From contig PJRA01000313.1 of NCBI GenBank assembly GCA_016987375.1, positions 1,282,765 to 1,314,647 on the forward strand: a stretch of DNA of 31,883 nucleotides, in the 5' to 3' direction. A program made the translations under genes and the position numbers. Shown piece after piece: positions 1-12,000 of this stretch. The notes under the pieces were generated by a model. That model saw only the letters and a list, made by a program, of their open reading frames with translations. It did no database searches and was not told where the DNA came from. The DNA comes from Brachionus koreanus. Taxonomy: Eukaryota > Rotifera > Eurotatoria > Ploima > Brachionidae. How positions within the stretch are numbered: the first letter of the stretch is position 1; each line of letters begins with the position of its first letter.

Positions 1-480
1 AAAATCATAATTCTATTGAAAAATAAATTCTTTACATCAGAAAAAAAACAGAACTTAATATCATTTTTATTTTTTGAGATATTCGCTTTTAATTTTTGTC
101 CATTTACTTATGCATCATCCGTTAGATATTATTATGATTTTGTAATGCAAAAAATGTAAATTCAAAATTCAAAAGCCAGTCCTCAATTTTTAACTCATGA
201 AGATGGAAGGACTGAAATATTTTAAATTTCAATCTCAATTTAGGTGAGTAAAAAATAAATAAAATACAGATATTTAAAATTTTTTTTTATAAAAATACGC
301 CGAATTTAAAAAAATTAGGATAATACATCGGTTTTAATTTATCTTTTACTCGCCGAAACTAAGAATAAACCGAAAACACAATTTAAAAAAAATCTGATTA
401 ATACAAAAAAAATTACATAATTTATGCATAATGTTAATTTAATTATTAAATACGTATACAGCATAGGAAATATTGGCATA
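1..480. other. A+T-rich sequence without a recognisable gene
   Basis: This stretch is A/T homopolymer-rich and stops occur in all frames. I see no exon, RNA gene or repeat boundary that I can defend. It runs into the LINE fragment that begins near 481, so part of it may be unrecognised decayed retrotransposon. Confidence 0.4.
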
Positions 481-1025
481 ATGAACACATCGCTAAAAAC
501 AAAAATCAAAACCTGCCTTTACAAGACATTCTGCCGACCAATACTCACCTATGAATGCGAAACAATCAAGCTTAACAAAATTCATTTTAAAAAAAATTAA
601 AACAGCAGATGGAAACTTGGTGAAGATAATGTTTGAACTCTGCAAGATCAACAAAACTGATGGCGAGCCTTAATATGGAACCAATGGAGAGAATATTGGA
701 AAAGAGAAAACTGTCCTTCATAATGAGATTAGCAAACAACAAATTTACAAAAACACTAGTGAACAATATCCTAAATGAAGCAAGAGATAAAGAAAATAGA
801 ACTAGCGAAAAATCCGTGATAGATGAAATTAAAACCATCCCAGAAGAAAAAGACAATATAGAAAATATGGCAGTCAAAGCAAGTGAAAGGATAAAGCTTG
901 AAAACAAGCTTAACAAAGAAAAAAGCAAAGATGGAACGATGGAGTCAATTAGGTACCTTTTTAGAGAATCAAGTGAAAAAAAACAGGAAAATCCTATAAG
1001 TACTCCTCAAATCATATTAAAATAG
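481..1025 (+). mobile_element. Broken non-LTR retrotransposon fragment (C-terminal end of reverse transcriptase ORF)
   Basis: Three reading frames must be stitched to follow one protein. Frame one (481-600) reads ...CLYKTFCRPILTYECET, which resembles the thumb-region signature LYK...RP.LTYGCE(T) of LINE reverse transcriptases. Frame two (about 591-670) continues ADGNLVKIMFELCKINKT. Frame three (about 645-1025) reads NMEPMERILEKRKLSFIMRL and ends at a TAA. The region past about 800 is lysine/glutamate-rich and less typical of the family. Two frameshifts, loss of the catalytic palm and lack of a 5' end make this a dead 5'-truncated copy. I recognise the class (LINE) but not the clade. An ORF on the opposite strand over the same bases is only the antisense of this relic. 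Confidence 0.7.
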
Positions 1026-1110
1026 ATTTTATTTTACTATTTTTAATTTTCTATTTTTTTTTTTTTTTAACATTTTCACTTAAATAAAAATTAAATTATT
1101 TTTTTGAAGT

Positions 1111-1545
1111 ATGTTTAGAAACAACAAAAAATTATCATTCTATAGATTAGGTAAAAAAAAGCCAAATTCTTCAAGATATCATGATTTGAACATAAGGTAA
1201 AATTTTTCTGTGGTAAATTTATTTTCAAGATTTTAATAAAAATTAATATAAAATTGAATAAAAAAAGTAAATGAAATTGTTAGTAAAAGAGATAAATCCG
1301 AATTAAAAAATTTCTGAAATTATCTGAAAATAATATCCCTTCATGCTCAAGTATTGGTGAAATTGAAGCCATCAGGCTATCAGTAATTTTACGGAAGATA
1401 ATAGAAACTATCAATCAAATGAGAATAATTTTTATTTTCTGATAATTGAAAAATACAATACAGACTTGTCATTTGATTTGGGCTGTGAGGACAATATTGA
1501 TAATGAAGAACCAACTGATGTTTTTTTTAAATGATCCTATTCCAA
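1111..1545 (+). pseudogene. Decayed coding-like stretch of unknown origin
   Basis: An ATG at 1111 opens a 29-codon basic peptide (MFRNNKKLSFYRLGKKKPNS...) that ends at a plausible splice donor, AAG|gtaaaa, near 1198. Further on, about 1327-1440 and 1430-1535 give two partial peptides in different frames (SSIGEIEAIRLSV and YNTDLSFDLGCEDNIDNEEP), joined only by a frameshift. Codon composition is more gene-like than the flanks. It may be the N-terminal region of a degraded transposase or another lost gene. No family is recognised and the call is tentative. Confidence 0.25.
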
Positions 1546-1862
1546 AATATAAAATAGATCTTGAATTTTTAAGAATCTTGGGGAAAAAAATTTAGCTCAA
1601 AACATGAAAAATACATTTATACAGCTAAAAATAATAAAAAAAAATATAATAAAAATTTTAATTATTTTTTATTATTTAAAAATATCAAAAATTTTGCACC
1701 CTAATGTGATGTAGCGAGATCTTTGTCGATATAACTGGATTTGTTAACTAGCTAAACCATAAGCGTTTTAGTTAATATGGACCATAAATAGCTAACCAAG
1801 AGATCGGATAGACGGACCCAAAGGTACTAATGTAAACATTACACCATATTCATCTTTTTCAA

Positions 1863-2045
1863 AGCCCGTATAGCCGAACGGTTTGGATGTTAGCAAAGCA
1901 AAGGATCCAAGATTCTAAACCCGCTGAGGGTGGAAAAATCTTCAAAATATTGCTGCAAATAAGCTCTGTGTAAAATCAGAGCTGTTGCTCAAAAAAGGTA
2001 CTGGAAAAGGAGATGGGCGCCTCTTCATTATCCATATGACTTTGA
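1863..2045 (+). mobile_element. tRNA-derived SINE
   Basis: The head is tRNA-like. A sequence like the pol III A box lies at 1871-1881 (TAGCCGAACGG), and a degenerate B box at 1911-1921 (GATTCTAAACC against the consensus GGTTCRANNCC) follows at normal tRNA spacing. The head continues with CCGCTGAGGGTGG. A 7-bp hairpin, AGCTCTG/CAGAGCT, lies at 1962-1983. The body ends with a GC-rich block near 1995-2030 (GGAAAAGGAGATGGGCGCC) that stands out from the A+T-rich surroundings. The degenerate B box and lack of acceptor-stem pairing argue against a functional tRNA gene. Where the element ends 3' is uncertain. The 1690-1860 stretch just upstream is also GC-richer and may be part of a composite insertion. 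Confidence 0.6.
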
Positions 2046-2374
2046 TTAAATAAATTAACATTATTAGGGTAAAATCAATGGAAAAATTTATAAAACTATT
2101 ATTTATTAAACTTATTGTCGCTGTTGTTGCTGTGGTAAGTAAGCATAATAAGCATAATATAATAGTATAGTAAGCATAATTGCACTATTAGGTCTGTTGC
2201 AATTTTTTAGGAATTTCATTGAAACCATTTTGATTTTTTTTGATTTTGAAAAAAGGACAAAAAAAGTACTCAGAGTTAATCTTTATTTGTATTTTAAATT
2301 AGTGACTGGCAAAAGATAATAAATTAATTCAAAGAAAATCGAATTAAATATTTTTTTTTAATATTGAAATAAAA
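2046..2374. other. A+T-rich sequence with short tandem-like units
   Basis: A small degenerate reiteration of TAAGCATAAT occurs at about 2137-2180. Otherwise it is unremarkable A/T-rich sequence between the SINE and the duplicated synaptotagmin exon. Any promoter for that copy would have to lie here, but I see no convincing element. Confidence 0.3.
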
Positions 2375-2575
2375 ATGTTAGTGAAAATTGTTAGTGAAAA
2401 ATTTTGGGTCCCACCTGAAATTGAAAGACATGCACGACTCGAAAAGCAACGAGCCAGTCTTCCTAATACAGAGTTAGTGAATGGATTTAATGAAAAATTG
2501 TATGAACTTAAATCTGAAGCAAATGGTTTGGATGAAATTGAAGAAAATTTAACTGTAGATCAGTGTAAATATTAA
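2375..2575 (+). CDS. Duplicated synaptotagmin exon fragment; candidate alternative first exon
   Basis: Positions 2389-2563 are base-for-base identical to 7126-7300, the last 175 bp before the 3' end of the synaptotagmin first coding exon. Here the segment follows an in-frame ATG at 2375 (MLVKIVSEKFW...), giving a 66-codon ORF that stops at TAA 2573-2575. The last identical base is the G of CAG. The copy then reads T|GTAAAT where the gene reads G|GTAAAA. A donor at 2565 would leave phase 1, exactly the phase of the gene's own donor at 7302, so splicing to the acceptor at 11458 would keep frame and change one residue (D to Y). The product would lack the transmembrane segment but keep both C2 domains. 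It could equally be a non-functional duplication or an assembly artefact; transcription is unproven. Confidence 0.5.
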   Translation: MLVKIVSEKFWVPPEIERHARLEKQRASLPNTELVNGFNEKLYELKSEANGLDEIEENLTVDQCKY

Positions 2576-5500
2576 CACTTGAATAAATAAACAGTTTTTT
2601 TAGATCCTTTTTTAAAAAAAATGAAATAAAATTTTGTAAAGTAGCTTTTAAAAAATTAAGCATTTTGTTTTTAAAAAAAATTTTAATTGATTTTCAGAAA
2701 AAATATTAATTTGTCTACACAACTAAATTTGAAATTTTTATTAAAAAATCAGCCGGATTTAATCTAGTGTTAAACGGTTCAAAAAGAGAATTTTATCTAT
2801 AGATTCATTTTGATTTCATTCAAATCAAGAACTAAAATTATAATTTTATCATTCAATAAAATTTTGATAAAATTCCATCTAGATATTAGTTATTAAATTA
2901 CAATGAAAACCAAATCTGGCTAGTTAATTGTATAAAAAAATTAACTTTTTTTTTTCTATTTGTCTTATGGAAAAATAAAACAATATTGATAATAAAGGCT
3001 TGCAAAAATTTGAAGTTGTTGGGGTTTAACAAAAGAAAATAGAAGAAAAATATGAAAAATTTAGTGACACTAATAACTTAAAGACATAAATATTTTAACC
3101 AAATTGATTTACACAAATTAGATAGTAAACAACAAATAAAAAAAAATATATGCAAGCACTTGAAATTAATACAATTTTGATTAGATTTTTGGTTTATTTT
3201 AAAATAAAAAGAAAAAATTTGCTTTGCTTCTTAGATTTAGCTCGGATAAAATACAACACAATTTGATAATATTTGTTATTTGAAAAATCAAATTTCAAAA
3301 ATTCATTCAGCTTTCAAATAACTGATTTAATTTATCGCAAAATCTCATTTAATTAGTTTCGCATTTAAAAAAAAAAGAACTTTTTCAATTCACAATTTTA
3401 AATATCAAAAATTTGAAAACATTAGCAATTATTTTTTGCTTTAGCTTAAATTTTTTTCTATTTTTATTAGATTTTTAACTAAAAATGAATGCAACTAAAA
3501 CGCATTAAAATTTTATAAACATTTACATTCGACTTGTTGTTTATAAAATTTTAATATAATTAAATCATATATTGTTCTAAAGCTAGTCTTAAGAGTTAAT
3601 TTAACCGTAAGGATGCATTCGAAATATTTCAGCCACAGTTAGCATTCATTTAACATCATCATCTTATTTAACCGAAATTCTAATCATCTCAAATTGATTG
3701 TTACGTAACATTGAAGCTTCGAATCGAAACAAAATCCGAATTCACTCTGATATGAATGATTTCTTACAGTCTAAATTTTTCCTGTTTGCATCCTTAATAA
3801 GTTTGTATTTATATTGTATAATTTCTAATTTGTTAAGACTCATAATTCATAGCCACTTAGGAAGTTTAGATTTTTTTCTCATTGTATCGATACAAGTCTA
3901 GCTTTTTTCTATAATTATTAACATCATTTATTTGTGATTTAAAAGAGCTTTTCAAATTGCTTTTATTAAAAAACTATTTATCAGGCTTTCAAAAATTAGT
4001 TTAAATAGATTAATTTTTAAATATTTTTTTTGGTTAATGGCTAAATTACTTATTAATAAAGCACTTTGTCATGAATAGAACAGGAATTTGATAAAAGGTG
4101 TTTTGTCTATTTCAATAGGGAAAATTGATTTCTATGAAAGAATGAAAATTTTCCAAACTAGAGCATTCTGTCATTAGAGTCCCTTGAGAATGGTGAATAA
4201 ATTTTTTATTTCTCAAAAAATACAAATACTATGACTATGACTAGAAAATAAATTATTTTTGATATGCAAAAACGCATAAACGTGCCTAAATGAGATAAAA
4301 GTTTGAATTCAAGTCCACAGTTAGTAGCAATTAATCAAAGTTAGATTTATTCTATTGTCGAAGAAGTGTGTTAGACAAAAAATTGAATTAAAAAATAGAT
4401 GTGTTGTATGGGGACTTTTAATTAAAAGACAAAAATATAAATGCATTAATGCGGAAAAACTATTTGTGGCAAAATCAGGGATTTCTTTTCAAATTAGTTT
4501 TATTTTTAATTCTCATTTTTATGTGTTTATTTTTAGAATTTGAAAATTTTATTCTAAATTGATGATTTATTCGGTTCTAGGTAGATACGAATCCATTGCA
4601 TCTAGCATGACTGCAAAAATCTAAAATTCAAATTAAACTCTTTTATTCGAGATGCGAAAAATCTATCAAAAAATCGGATGTCGATCAAACAGATAATTAA
4701 TTTTTTTATCATTTTTTATTTAAAAAACAAAAAAGCAATTAATCAAAATTCTGTGAAAGTCTCATTTATCCTTAAGTCAATAAAGATTGCTTTAAACACA
4801 TTTAAAATAAAATTATAAGGGTAATAGAGGTCTTAGGAAATTTTAATTAAAATTAAAATGTAATTGGGATCAGAGTTAGTCATAAGGTTTCTACTATGTA
4901 TTTATGAGTATTTTCAGAGCTTTTTTTTAGATTCGCGTTAGTTAATTTTCATTCAGCAATATCTAATATTAAACTAGTTCTCATATTACGAGAGATTACG
5001 TAATTTTGTCAAGTTATAAGCATTTAAACTAGCTGATATTGTCATTAAAATAGTAATCGATTATTTGGCCAACAATTGACAGCTTTGATTTATGATATGC
5101 TCTTGTTAAAATAGTCAAATAAGTTCTATGCATGTTTAATTAATTGTTAATCATTTATTGATAAAAATTGAAATTGTTTTAATCAAATTTTCAAATAAAT
5201 TTTTAAAATTAGACCAGAATAGTTTTTAACAAGGTTTTAAGATTAAAGACAATCAATTAAAATTACGCAATTATTTCCTTTAATTAAAGCTAAAAATCAA
5301 TCTTTTTAAATGCATCAATTTTATCAAAAATAAATATGACTAAGGTGTTTTTCCTTTTTTAATGAAATTCAATACTTTTTGCTTTATTCAACAGGCCAAC
5401 AAATTTAAAGCAGAATATTCGTTTCCTGTTGAGCGTTGTTTTTTCCGCGTTTTTTCGTTTAGTAAAAATAATTTTTTAATTTGCTTGACTTTGAACCAGG

Positions 5501-6049
5501 TCAGCAAAAAAGCAAAATAGAAAAAAATAAAAAAAAATATTTTGTTTCTGATTAATTTTGTTTTCCAGGTAATGAATAAATTTAAGTTAAGTGCATATTT
5601 TCAATTAATAAATGTAAAATCAAAAGTCAAAAATAAAAAAATTTTTCTTACTTTTAAATTATGCCATAAATTAGACTTTATTAAAAATCGATACATGGCT
5701 AGTTTTAGGATCAGAAATAAAAAATTATTTAAAAAAAAAAATTCGATCTAATGAAAAATAATGAATTTTAGCATTAGTCAAACAAATTTTTTTTTTTATT
5801 ATTGTACATAGAATTTATTTTTAAAATATTTCTTTTATATTTTTTAAATTAATTTAGGTAAACTGTGGGAACGGAAACACAACAATAACATGACAAACTG
5901 TGTTAAATTAAGTTATTATCACGAAAACTTTTACTAATTATTTTGAATATTTTGTTTTTTTTTAAGATGATAATTAATCTAATAAAATTTACCTGATTAG
6001 CTAATTTGTTGAGACACAATTGCCAAACGTACTGATACTTCTGTCTAAA
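2576..6049. other. Long A+T-rich region upstream of the synaptotagmin ATG
   Basis: No coding exon is supported here. Around 3580-3760 the composition is less A/T-extreme and could be a 5' untranslated exon or promoter. A polypyrimidine tract followed by AG near 5945-5966 could be the acceptor of a 5' UTR exon leading to the ATG at 6050. Short ORFs at 3698, 4355 and 5542 start with TTG or have no family resemblance. If the duplicated exon at 2375 is used, most of this region would be intronic. Confidence 0.35.
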
Positions 6050-9000
6050 ATGGGTAATAGCTTTTTGGAGAACATGGCTTACATAATGATCATAATCGTT
6101 TGCTTTGCCATTTTGCTGACAATTTTAGTATATTATGTTAGTATTTTGTTGAAAAAAAGAGAAACTTTCAAATACTGTTCCAAGCATGCTAAGGAAAAGG
6201 AAGAATTATGTAAAAACCCAGAATGTGTTATGTGTTTAAAATTGCAGCATGAAAAGAAAATTTCGGATTTAAGCCCAAACAGTCAACAATTAACTCCAAT
6301 GGAGCCAAATGATTCATTTGAGGAAAAATTGCCTAGCAATGATTTGAATGCCCAACCAAACAATTCATCTGATGCTCCAACTGACGGTCTTATTTATCAC
6401 ATAATAAACAAATTGAGAAAATCTTTTCAAATAGAAGAACCTGTACTAGTTAAAAATGAGTCAACAGATGTTCCCAGAAAACAATCATGTATCACTCTGA
6501 CTGGATCTAGTTTAACTACTGAAAACGAAAATTTGGCTAATTTTAAAGCCAAAAAAAAGATAAGCAAAAGCCTAACTAGACGGTCGTTGCGCAAAAACAC
6601 CAATTTAAAAAAAACAGGCCCAGTCTCCTTGTCAACACATAGTGTAAAATTTAAAGACACAAAAGATCCTCAAGAGTTTTCTTCTGATGATTCTTTATCT
6701 CATACAAGTTCGCGCATCAAAACTTCAGGTTACTCAAGTGCCAAAAGTTCCATTGATTACTCTAAGAAAAATTCAATTTCTAGTTATTCCAATTCACGAA
6801 AAAGCTCGTCCATTTCATCGAGTTATAATGAGCCAGCAGTTGTTGATTATTATAGAAGAAAAAGACTTTCAGATGCCTCCTCGATTTACACCAACAACAC
6901 GAGCATTTCAGATCTAAGCAACAGGAAATTTAGCATCAATTATCCAAGCTCTTTAAAAGACTCTAATCTAAAGCTAGTCGCTTTAGAACAACAGCCAAGT
7001 ATTGCACCAAGTTTATTGTCATCTAAAAAATCTTCCATAAGCTCAGTTGGCACCACCAGTTCAAAAATTTCTTCATCTATGGGCTCTCATCGAGACCGAC
7101 GATTCTCTGTTATGACACCGGCAAATGTTAGTGAAAAATTTTGGGTCCCACCTGAAATTGAAAGACATGCACGACTCGAAAAGCAACGAGCCAGTCTTCC
7201 TAATACAGAGTTAGTGAATGGATTTAATGAAAAATTGTATGAACTTAAATCTGAAGCAAATGGTTTGGATGAAATTGAAGAAAATTTAACTGTAGATCAG
7301 GGTAAAATTTTTTTTTTTTTTCAATTTTGCAAATGACGTAAATTGTGCTTATGCAATTGTCATTTTATTAAATAATCAATTAAGATAAAAGTTAAATAAA
7401 ATCTTGTTAGTAATTTTCAAACAGCATCATAGTTGACATGGATTATGTTTATTCAAGTCTCTTGGGTGCTTTTATTCATTTCTTATTTAGTCAAAGAATC
7501 AGACATATTTAAGAATTTAATTTAATCTTTTTTGGCATTTTAGTGACATCAGGTAGATTTCTTTAGAGAATAACTGTGCTTATTTTTAAAAATTTATTTT
7601 AGAAAAAATCATTTACATTCGCCTAATTGACCTTGACCCATTAAAATTTTCATCATACAGTTACTTTTTGAAATTAAATTTAAGAATTTGAAAACGAGTG
7701 AATTCATATACATTTTAATTTATAAATAAATAAATGAAAAATTATTACGAAATTTTATTTATTGATTTCGTTAGGTTTTTCAATCTCGTTTTTTGATAAT
7801 AAATTTTTTCATTTTTAGTATTTTCGGTTTACATTTTCATGTTACAATTTGTTTACTTATTGTTGATTATTCGAAATGATAATTTTTTTTTTTCAAATTG
7901 TGATTAAAATCAAATTATCTAAAATAGATGACTTTTAGATAAAGTTCTTTTAATTGTTGAAAACGACTTGTGTCTCGAAAAATGTCTGATTGCCATAATC
8001 AATAAGACTTTTTCTGGACAAAAAAAAAGCTTTAAAATACATTTTTTTCAAATTAGACTTGTTATTTGAACTTATAAATATGTATTTTTTATAAAATTTT
8101 TAAATATGACTCAATTAAAATTTAGGTTTATTCGTCTAAGCCTGTTTTATTATTAAAATTGAATTTAATCAAGGTTATTCAGTTAATTTTTGATTTAAAA
8201 CTGATTTATTAAAAGCAAAAAAAGCCTTTAAAACTATCAAAAAAAAAGGGAATCAGAGATTACCGTTTAGGAAATTGTATTAGAAGCGCTTTTCAAATCT
8301 ACCAAATCATTTGAAGAAGAACATTCAGATATAAAATTGTTTTCAATAATGCGATGCCAATTTATTTCATCATTCCAAATTTTAAAAATAAATTTTTTGA
8401 ATAAATAATTTTTTTGAAATTTCATTTAGAATGATTTGATTGATGTTCAATTTTTCTAAAAGATTCTTTAAAAGATTATTCTTAAGTCGACTAAAAGCAA
8501 TTTGAATTTTTATTTTATTTCAATATCAGAAATGTCAGATTAGATAATTTATAAACGCTTAATTCAGATAAAGAATCCATGATAAGTTGAATATAGTTTT
8601 ATTTTCTTTTTTTTTGCTTGATTCTTTATAAGAGTTAGATTTCGCCAACTAATCCGGATGTAATTTTTATAAATTTTATCAAATATTGTAAAATAATTTT
8701 TAAATCAGAACTAATTTTTTAAGTGACTTCCGAATGTAAAATTTAGTCTGTTTATCATATAATATTATTGAAAAAATTTTAGAAATATTCCTATATAGAA
8801 ATTATCAATTTACCCAAAATTAAATCTCAAATATTTTTTTCAATTGATTTATTTCTATTTTATGTACTAACAAAAAAATATTTTTTTTTTTTGGATCTTT
8901 TTATGAGAAATGAATTTAAAGTAGAAGAGCATTTTTTTATGTTTTTCTTAGAGTTAAAAATTAAGTGCAAAATTTTTGTTTTTATTTATTTTTGTGTCCA

Positions 9001-12000
9001 AGTCGTTTTAAGCTCTTACTTGATTAATATAAATTCAACAAGAGTTGAATATCAATTATTGATTCCAAAATTAAATGTCAAATTTATTCTTTTTTTAAAG
9101 CAAATTTAAGGAAATAGATATTTTCCATTAGAAATCATAGCAGAAAATTTTTAAAGAAAAAAATCTATTTTAAAATTTAGGCAATGCATTTACTGTAAAT
9201 GCATTTTAATATAGTTATTAGAATAAGATTGAAATAATTTTTTAATTAATAATGAAATTTAGCTTGAAGACTTTGAGAGCTAAAAATAAATTCGAACTTC
9301 TAAATAGGAAATTCAGTGAAATAAAGACAATAAAAATCTGCTAATAATTTAAAACTCTAGATTTGGTATTATCTCATCAAATCTAAAAGCAAAAGAATTA
9401 ATAATCTTAAAAATCAATTTTTCTTGAAAAAAAAATAATAATAAGACTTAAGGCCTAGACCTCAATATTTATTTTTCATTTAGCTTTTTTTTTTATTTAG
9501 GAAGCTTGTAAAATCCTGGCTCGAGTATTTATTAAATTTTCCAAGTACTTTAAATAAATTTATTAAAAAGTTGATATTCTTTGTCTTCATTCGAAAATTA
9601 ATTATTTGAATTAAAAGCAAAGAAAAATCTACAGACTGCTATAAAGAGAATTGTTTGAAAACTTCCTTAATAAAATTTGGATTTCAGGGATTTAAACTCT
9701 ATGATAAGAAAATTTTAATAATTTTTTCTTTTTTTTTCTTAATTTTGAGCTAACCCTCTTTTAAGAATCAGAACTATTTAAATAACTTAATTTGAATTCA
9801 TTTTGAATTAAAAATTAAATTGTAACTAAGAATAAATTTAAATTTTTCTCTTCAAGACTAATATTTAATCAAAATTTTACAACAATATTTTTATTCAGGC
9901 TAATAAATGAGCATTGATAATCACACAAGAAATAATTATTGTAAATTATTATATTTAAATTGCTAATTTAGTACTCTTTCAAATTTAATAGCTATAATTT
10001 GGCTACCCTTTTCCGATTTTACCTTAAATTCCTTTTTTTTTTGAATCAGCTCAATTAAAATTTCGATTTATGTGAAATAACAAAAGCTCATTAGTTAGTT
10101 TTTACTTTTTAGACATGAAATTAATTTATTATTTTTGGAACGATAAAATTGTGCCTTTCTCTATCTTTCAGTAAATTTCCAATTTCTTTTTTTCTTTTCA
10201 AATCAAATTTATCACATTTTTATAAAATTAGACTTTTTTAAGCTAATTAATTTTCAGATTAATCTTAAGAAAAATAATGATCAGATGAATTTAAGCAAAC
10301 AATTGGTTATGAAGGCATTTTAGCTAAAAATCAATGTGAACGATGTTGATTAGACTGCAAGAAACATTTCGCTCAATTTTCTTAATTAATTTTTCTAATG
10401 AAAACAACATTTTACTGAAAATCTAAAAAGCCGTCTACTTAGACATATTTCTATTCGTTTATATCCATGAAATTTAGTTAAGTATGTGACAGTATCTAGA
10501 ACGCATAAATAAATCTAGTATTTTATAGCATTTCGTTTATTAATTTAATTAGCCCAAATCAAATTTAATGCAAAATTTCAGTTGATAAAGTACAAAAAAA
10601 TACCAAATTAGGAAAAATTGAGAGCTGTAATTTATTTATCAATTATTTTTTAGCTTTAATAAAAAGTTCTTTGACAATAAAAAATTAGAAAAAAAACAAA
10701 TTTAAAAGTTATTATAACTCTTATTAAAATCGATCATATTTGATGAATATGAAAAATTTAATTAAACTACTATCATGTCTGAGGCTTAAAAAAATTGCCT
10801 TAAAAAACGATTTTCACATTAAGAAAAAATTTAGTAATTAACTATTAATAGATTGTCAAGGTTCAATTAATTTATTTATTTTTATTGAGCCAAATTTAGA
10901 CTAGCTTATTCATCAACAATAAGCAAAAAAAATAAAATATTTTACTTGCATTCGTTTTGACTATTTTTTAAAATTACGTCTAATTTATTTTTCAAAAGAC
11001 CTGATTATTCTCCTAAACAAATATTTATGTTTAAGAAGCATCGCGACTAGTCTAAAAAAATATTTATTAATTTTAATTTTAAAGTTTTAATTTTTCCCCT
11101 AATACTAGATACATAATAAAGTCAATTTTTGAATTATCAAACGCGATAGCTTTTCAAGCAATGAAACAAATTTTCTATTCCCATTAGACTAACTAATTTT
11201 ATCCTTGATATATCATGAAAAAGCAAATAAAAATATGAATTTTTATTTATTTATTTTTATTTTTTTTTTTTGATCAAATCTGATTAGGATTAAATTTAAG
11301 AATAAAAACAAAATGAAAATTTTTATTTCTTGTCTTTTTGTTGTAATTAAAAGCTAAAAGAAAATTGGGAGACTAAAATTATAAACATGATGTTGCTGAT
11401 AGTGGTTGAAAAAGTCTAATTAATAAAAAAAAAAATAATTTAACTTAAATTTTTGAAGATTTTGAATCAAAAGCCGATTCAATGAATCAAAATAGCAGTA
11501 GACGGGAAAGCAGTACTAGCAGTGGTGCGACAGCTCGGAACCCGGCAGCGATTACATCTGGACGCCGAAGAGCGTCTATGTTCGATCCGATTGATCCGAC
11601 AGAGTTGCAGAAAACTCTTTACCAAAAGCTTAACCAGGAGCATAATTCAAACGAAAGAGAGGAACAAGTCATAGACTCGATCGGTTCTTTCGAATTTGGT
11701 ATTCAATATATGAGCGATTCACAAAAACTAACTGTTAACTTGTTGAGAATATTCGATCTTCAATTCAAAGAAACAAGTCCGAATTCAGATCTGTATTGCA
11801 GATGCACACTGATGCCTGACAAGTCGACATTTCAGACCAAGCTTGTCAAGCGCAATTCAAATCCTGTTTTTGAAGAGCAGTTTGAATTCGATTGTTTGGA
11901 TTTGAGCAAATTGGAATCACGTTATATCGAAATATCAGTGTACGAGGTAGATAAAGTGACCAGGGAGGACTGCTTGGGCATGTTCGGACACAAACTCAAC

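Noticed and set aside
587..928. 113-codon hydrophobic ORF on the - strand
   Set aside because: It is the antisense of the lysine/glutamate-rich LINE fragment at 633-1025; its Leu/Phe/Ser runs are what reverse-complemented Lys/Glu codons give.
1863..1935. Functional tRNA gene
   Set aside because: A- and B-like boxes are present, but the B box is degenerate, no acceptor stem pairs, and a SINE body follows.
3698..3901. Small hydrophobic ORF, possible signal-anchor peptide
   Set aside because: The frame opens with TTG; from the first ATG only 49 codons remain, with no family resemblance, and the composition is what A/T-rich DNA gives by chance.
4355..4543. 62-codon ORF
   Set aside because: It has a TTG start, no motif and no splice context.
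8891..9109. 72-codon ORF in synaptotagmin intron 1
   Set aside because: It starts with TTG and has low-complexity Phe/Lys/Ile content, with no acceptor and donor that keep the synaptotagmin frame.
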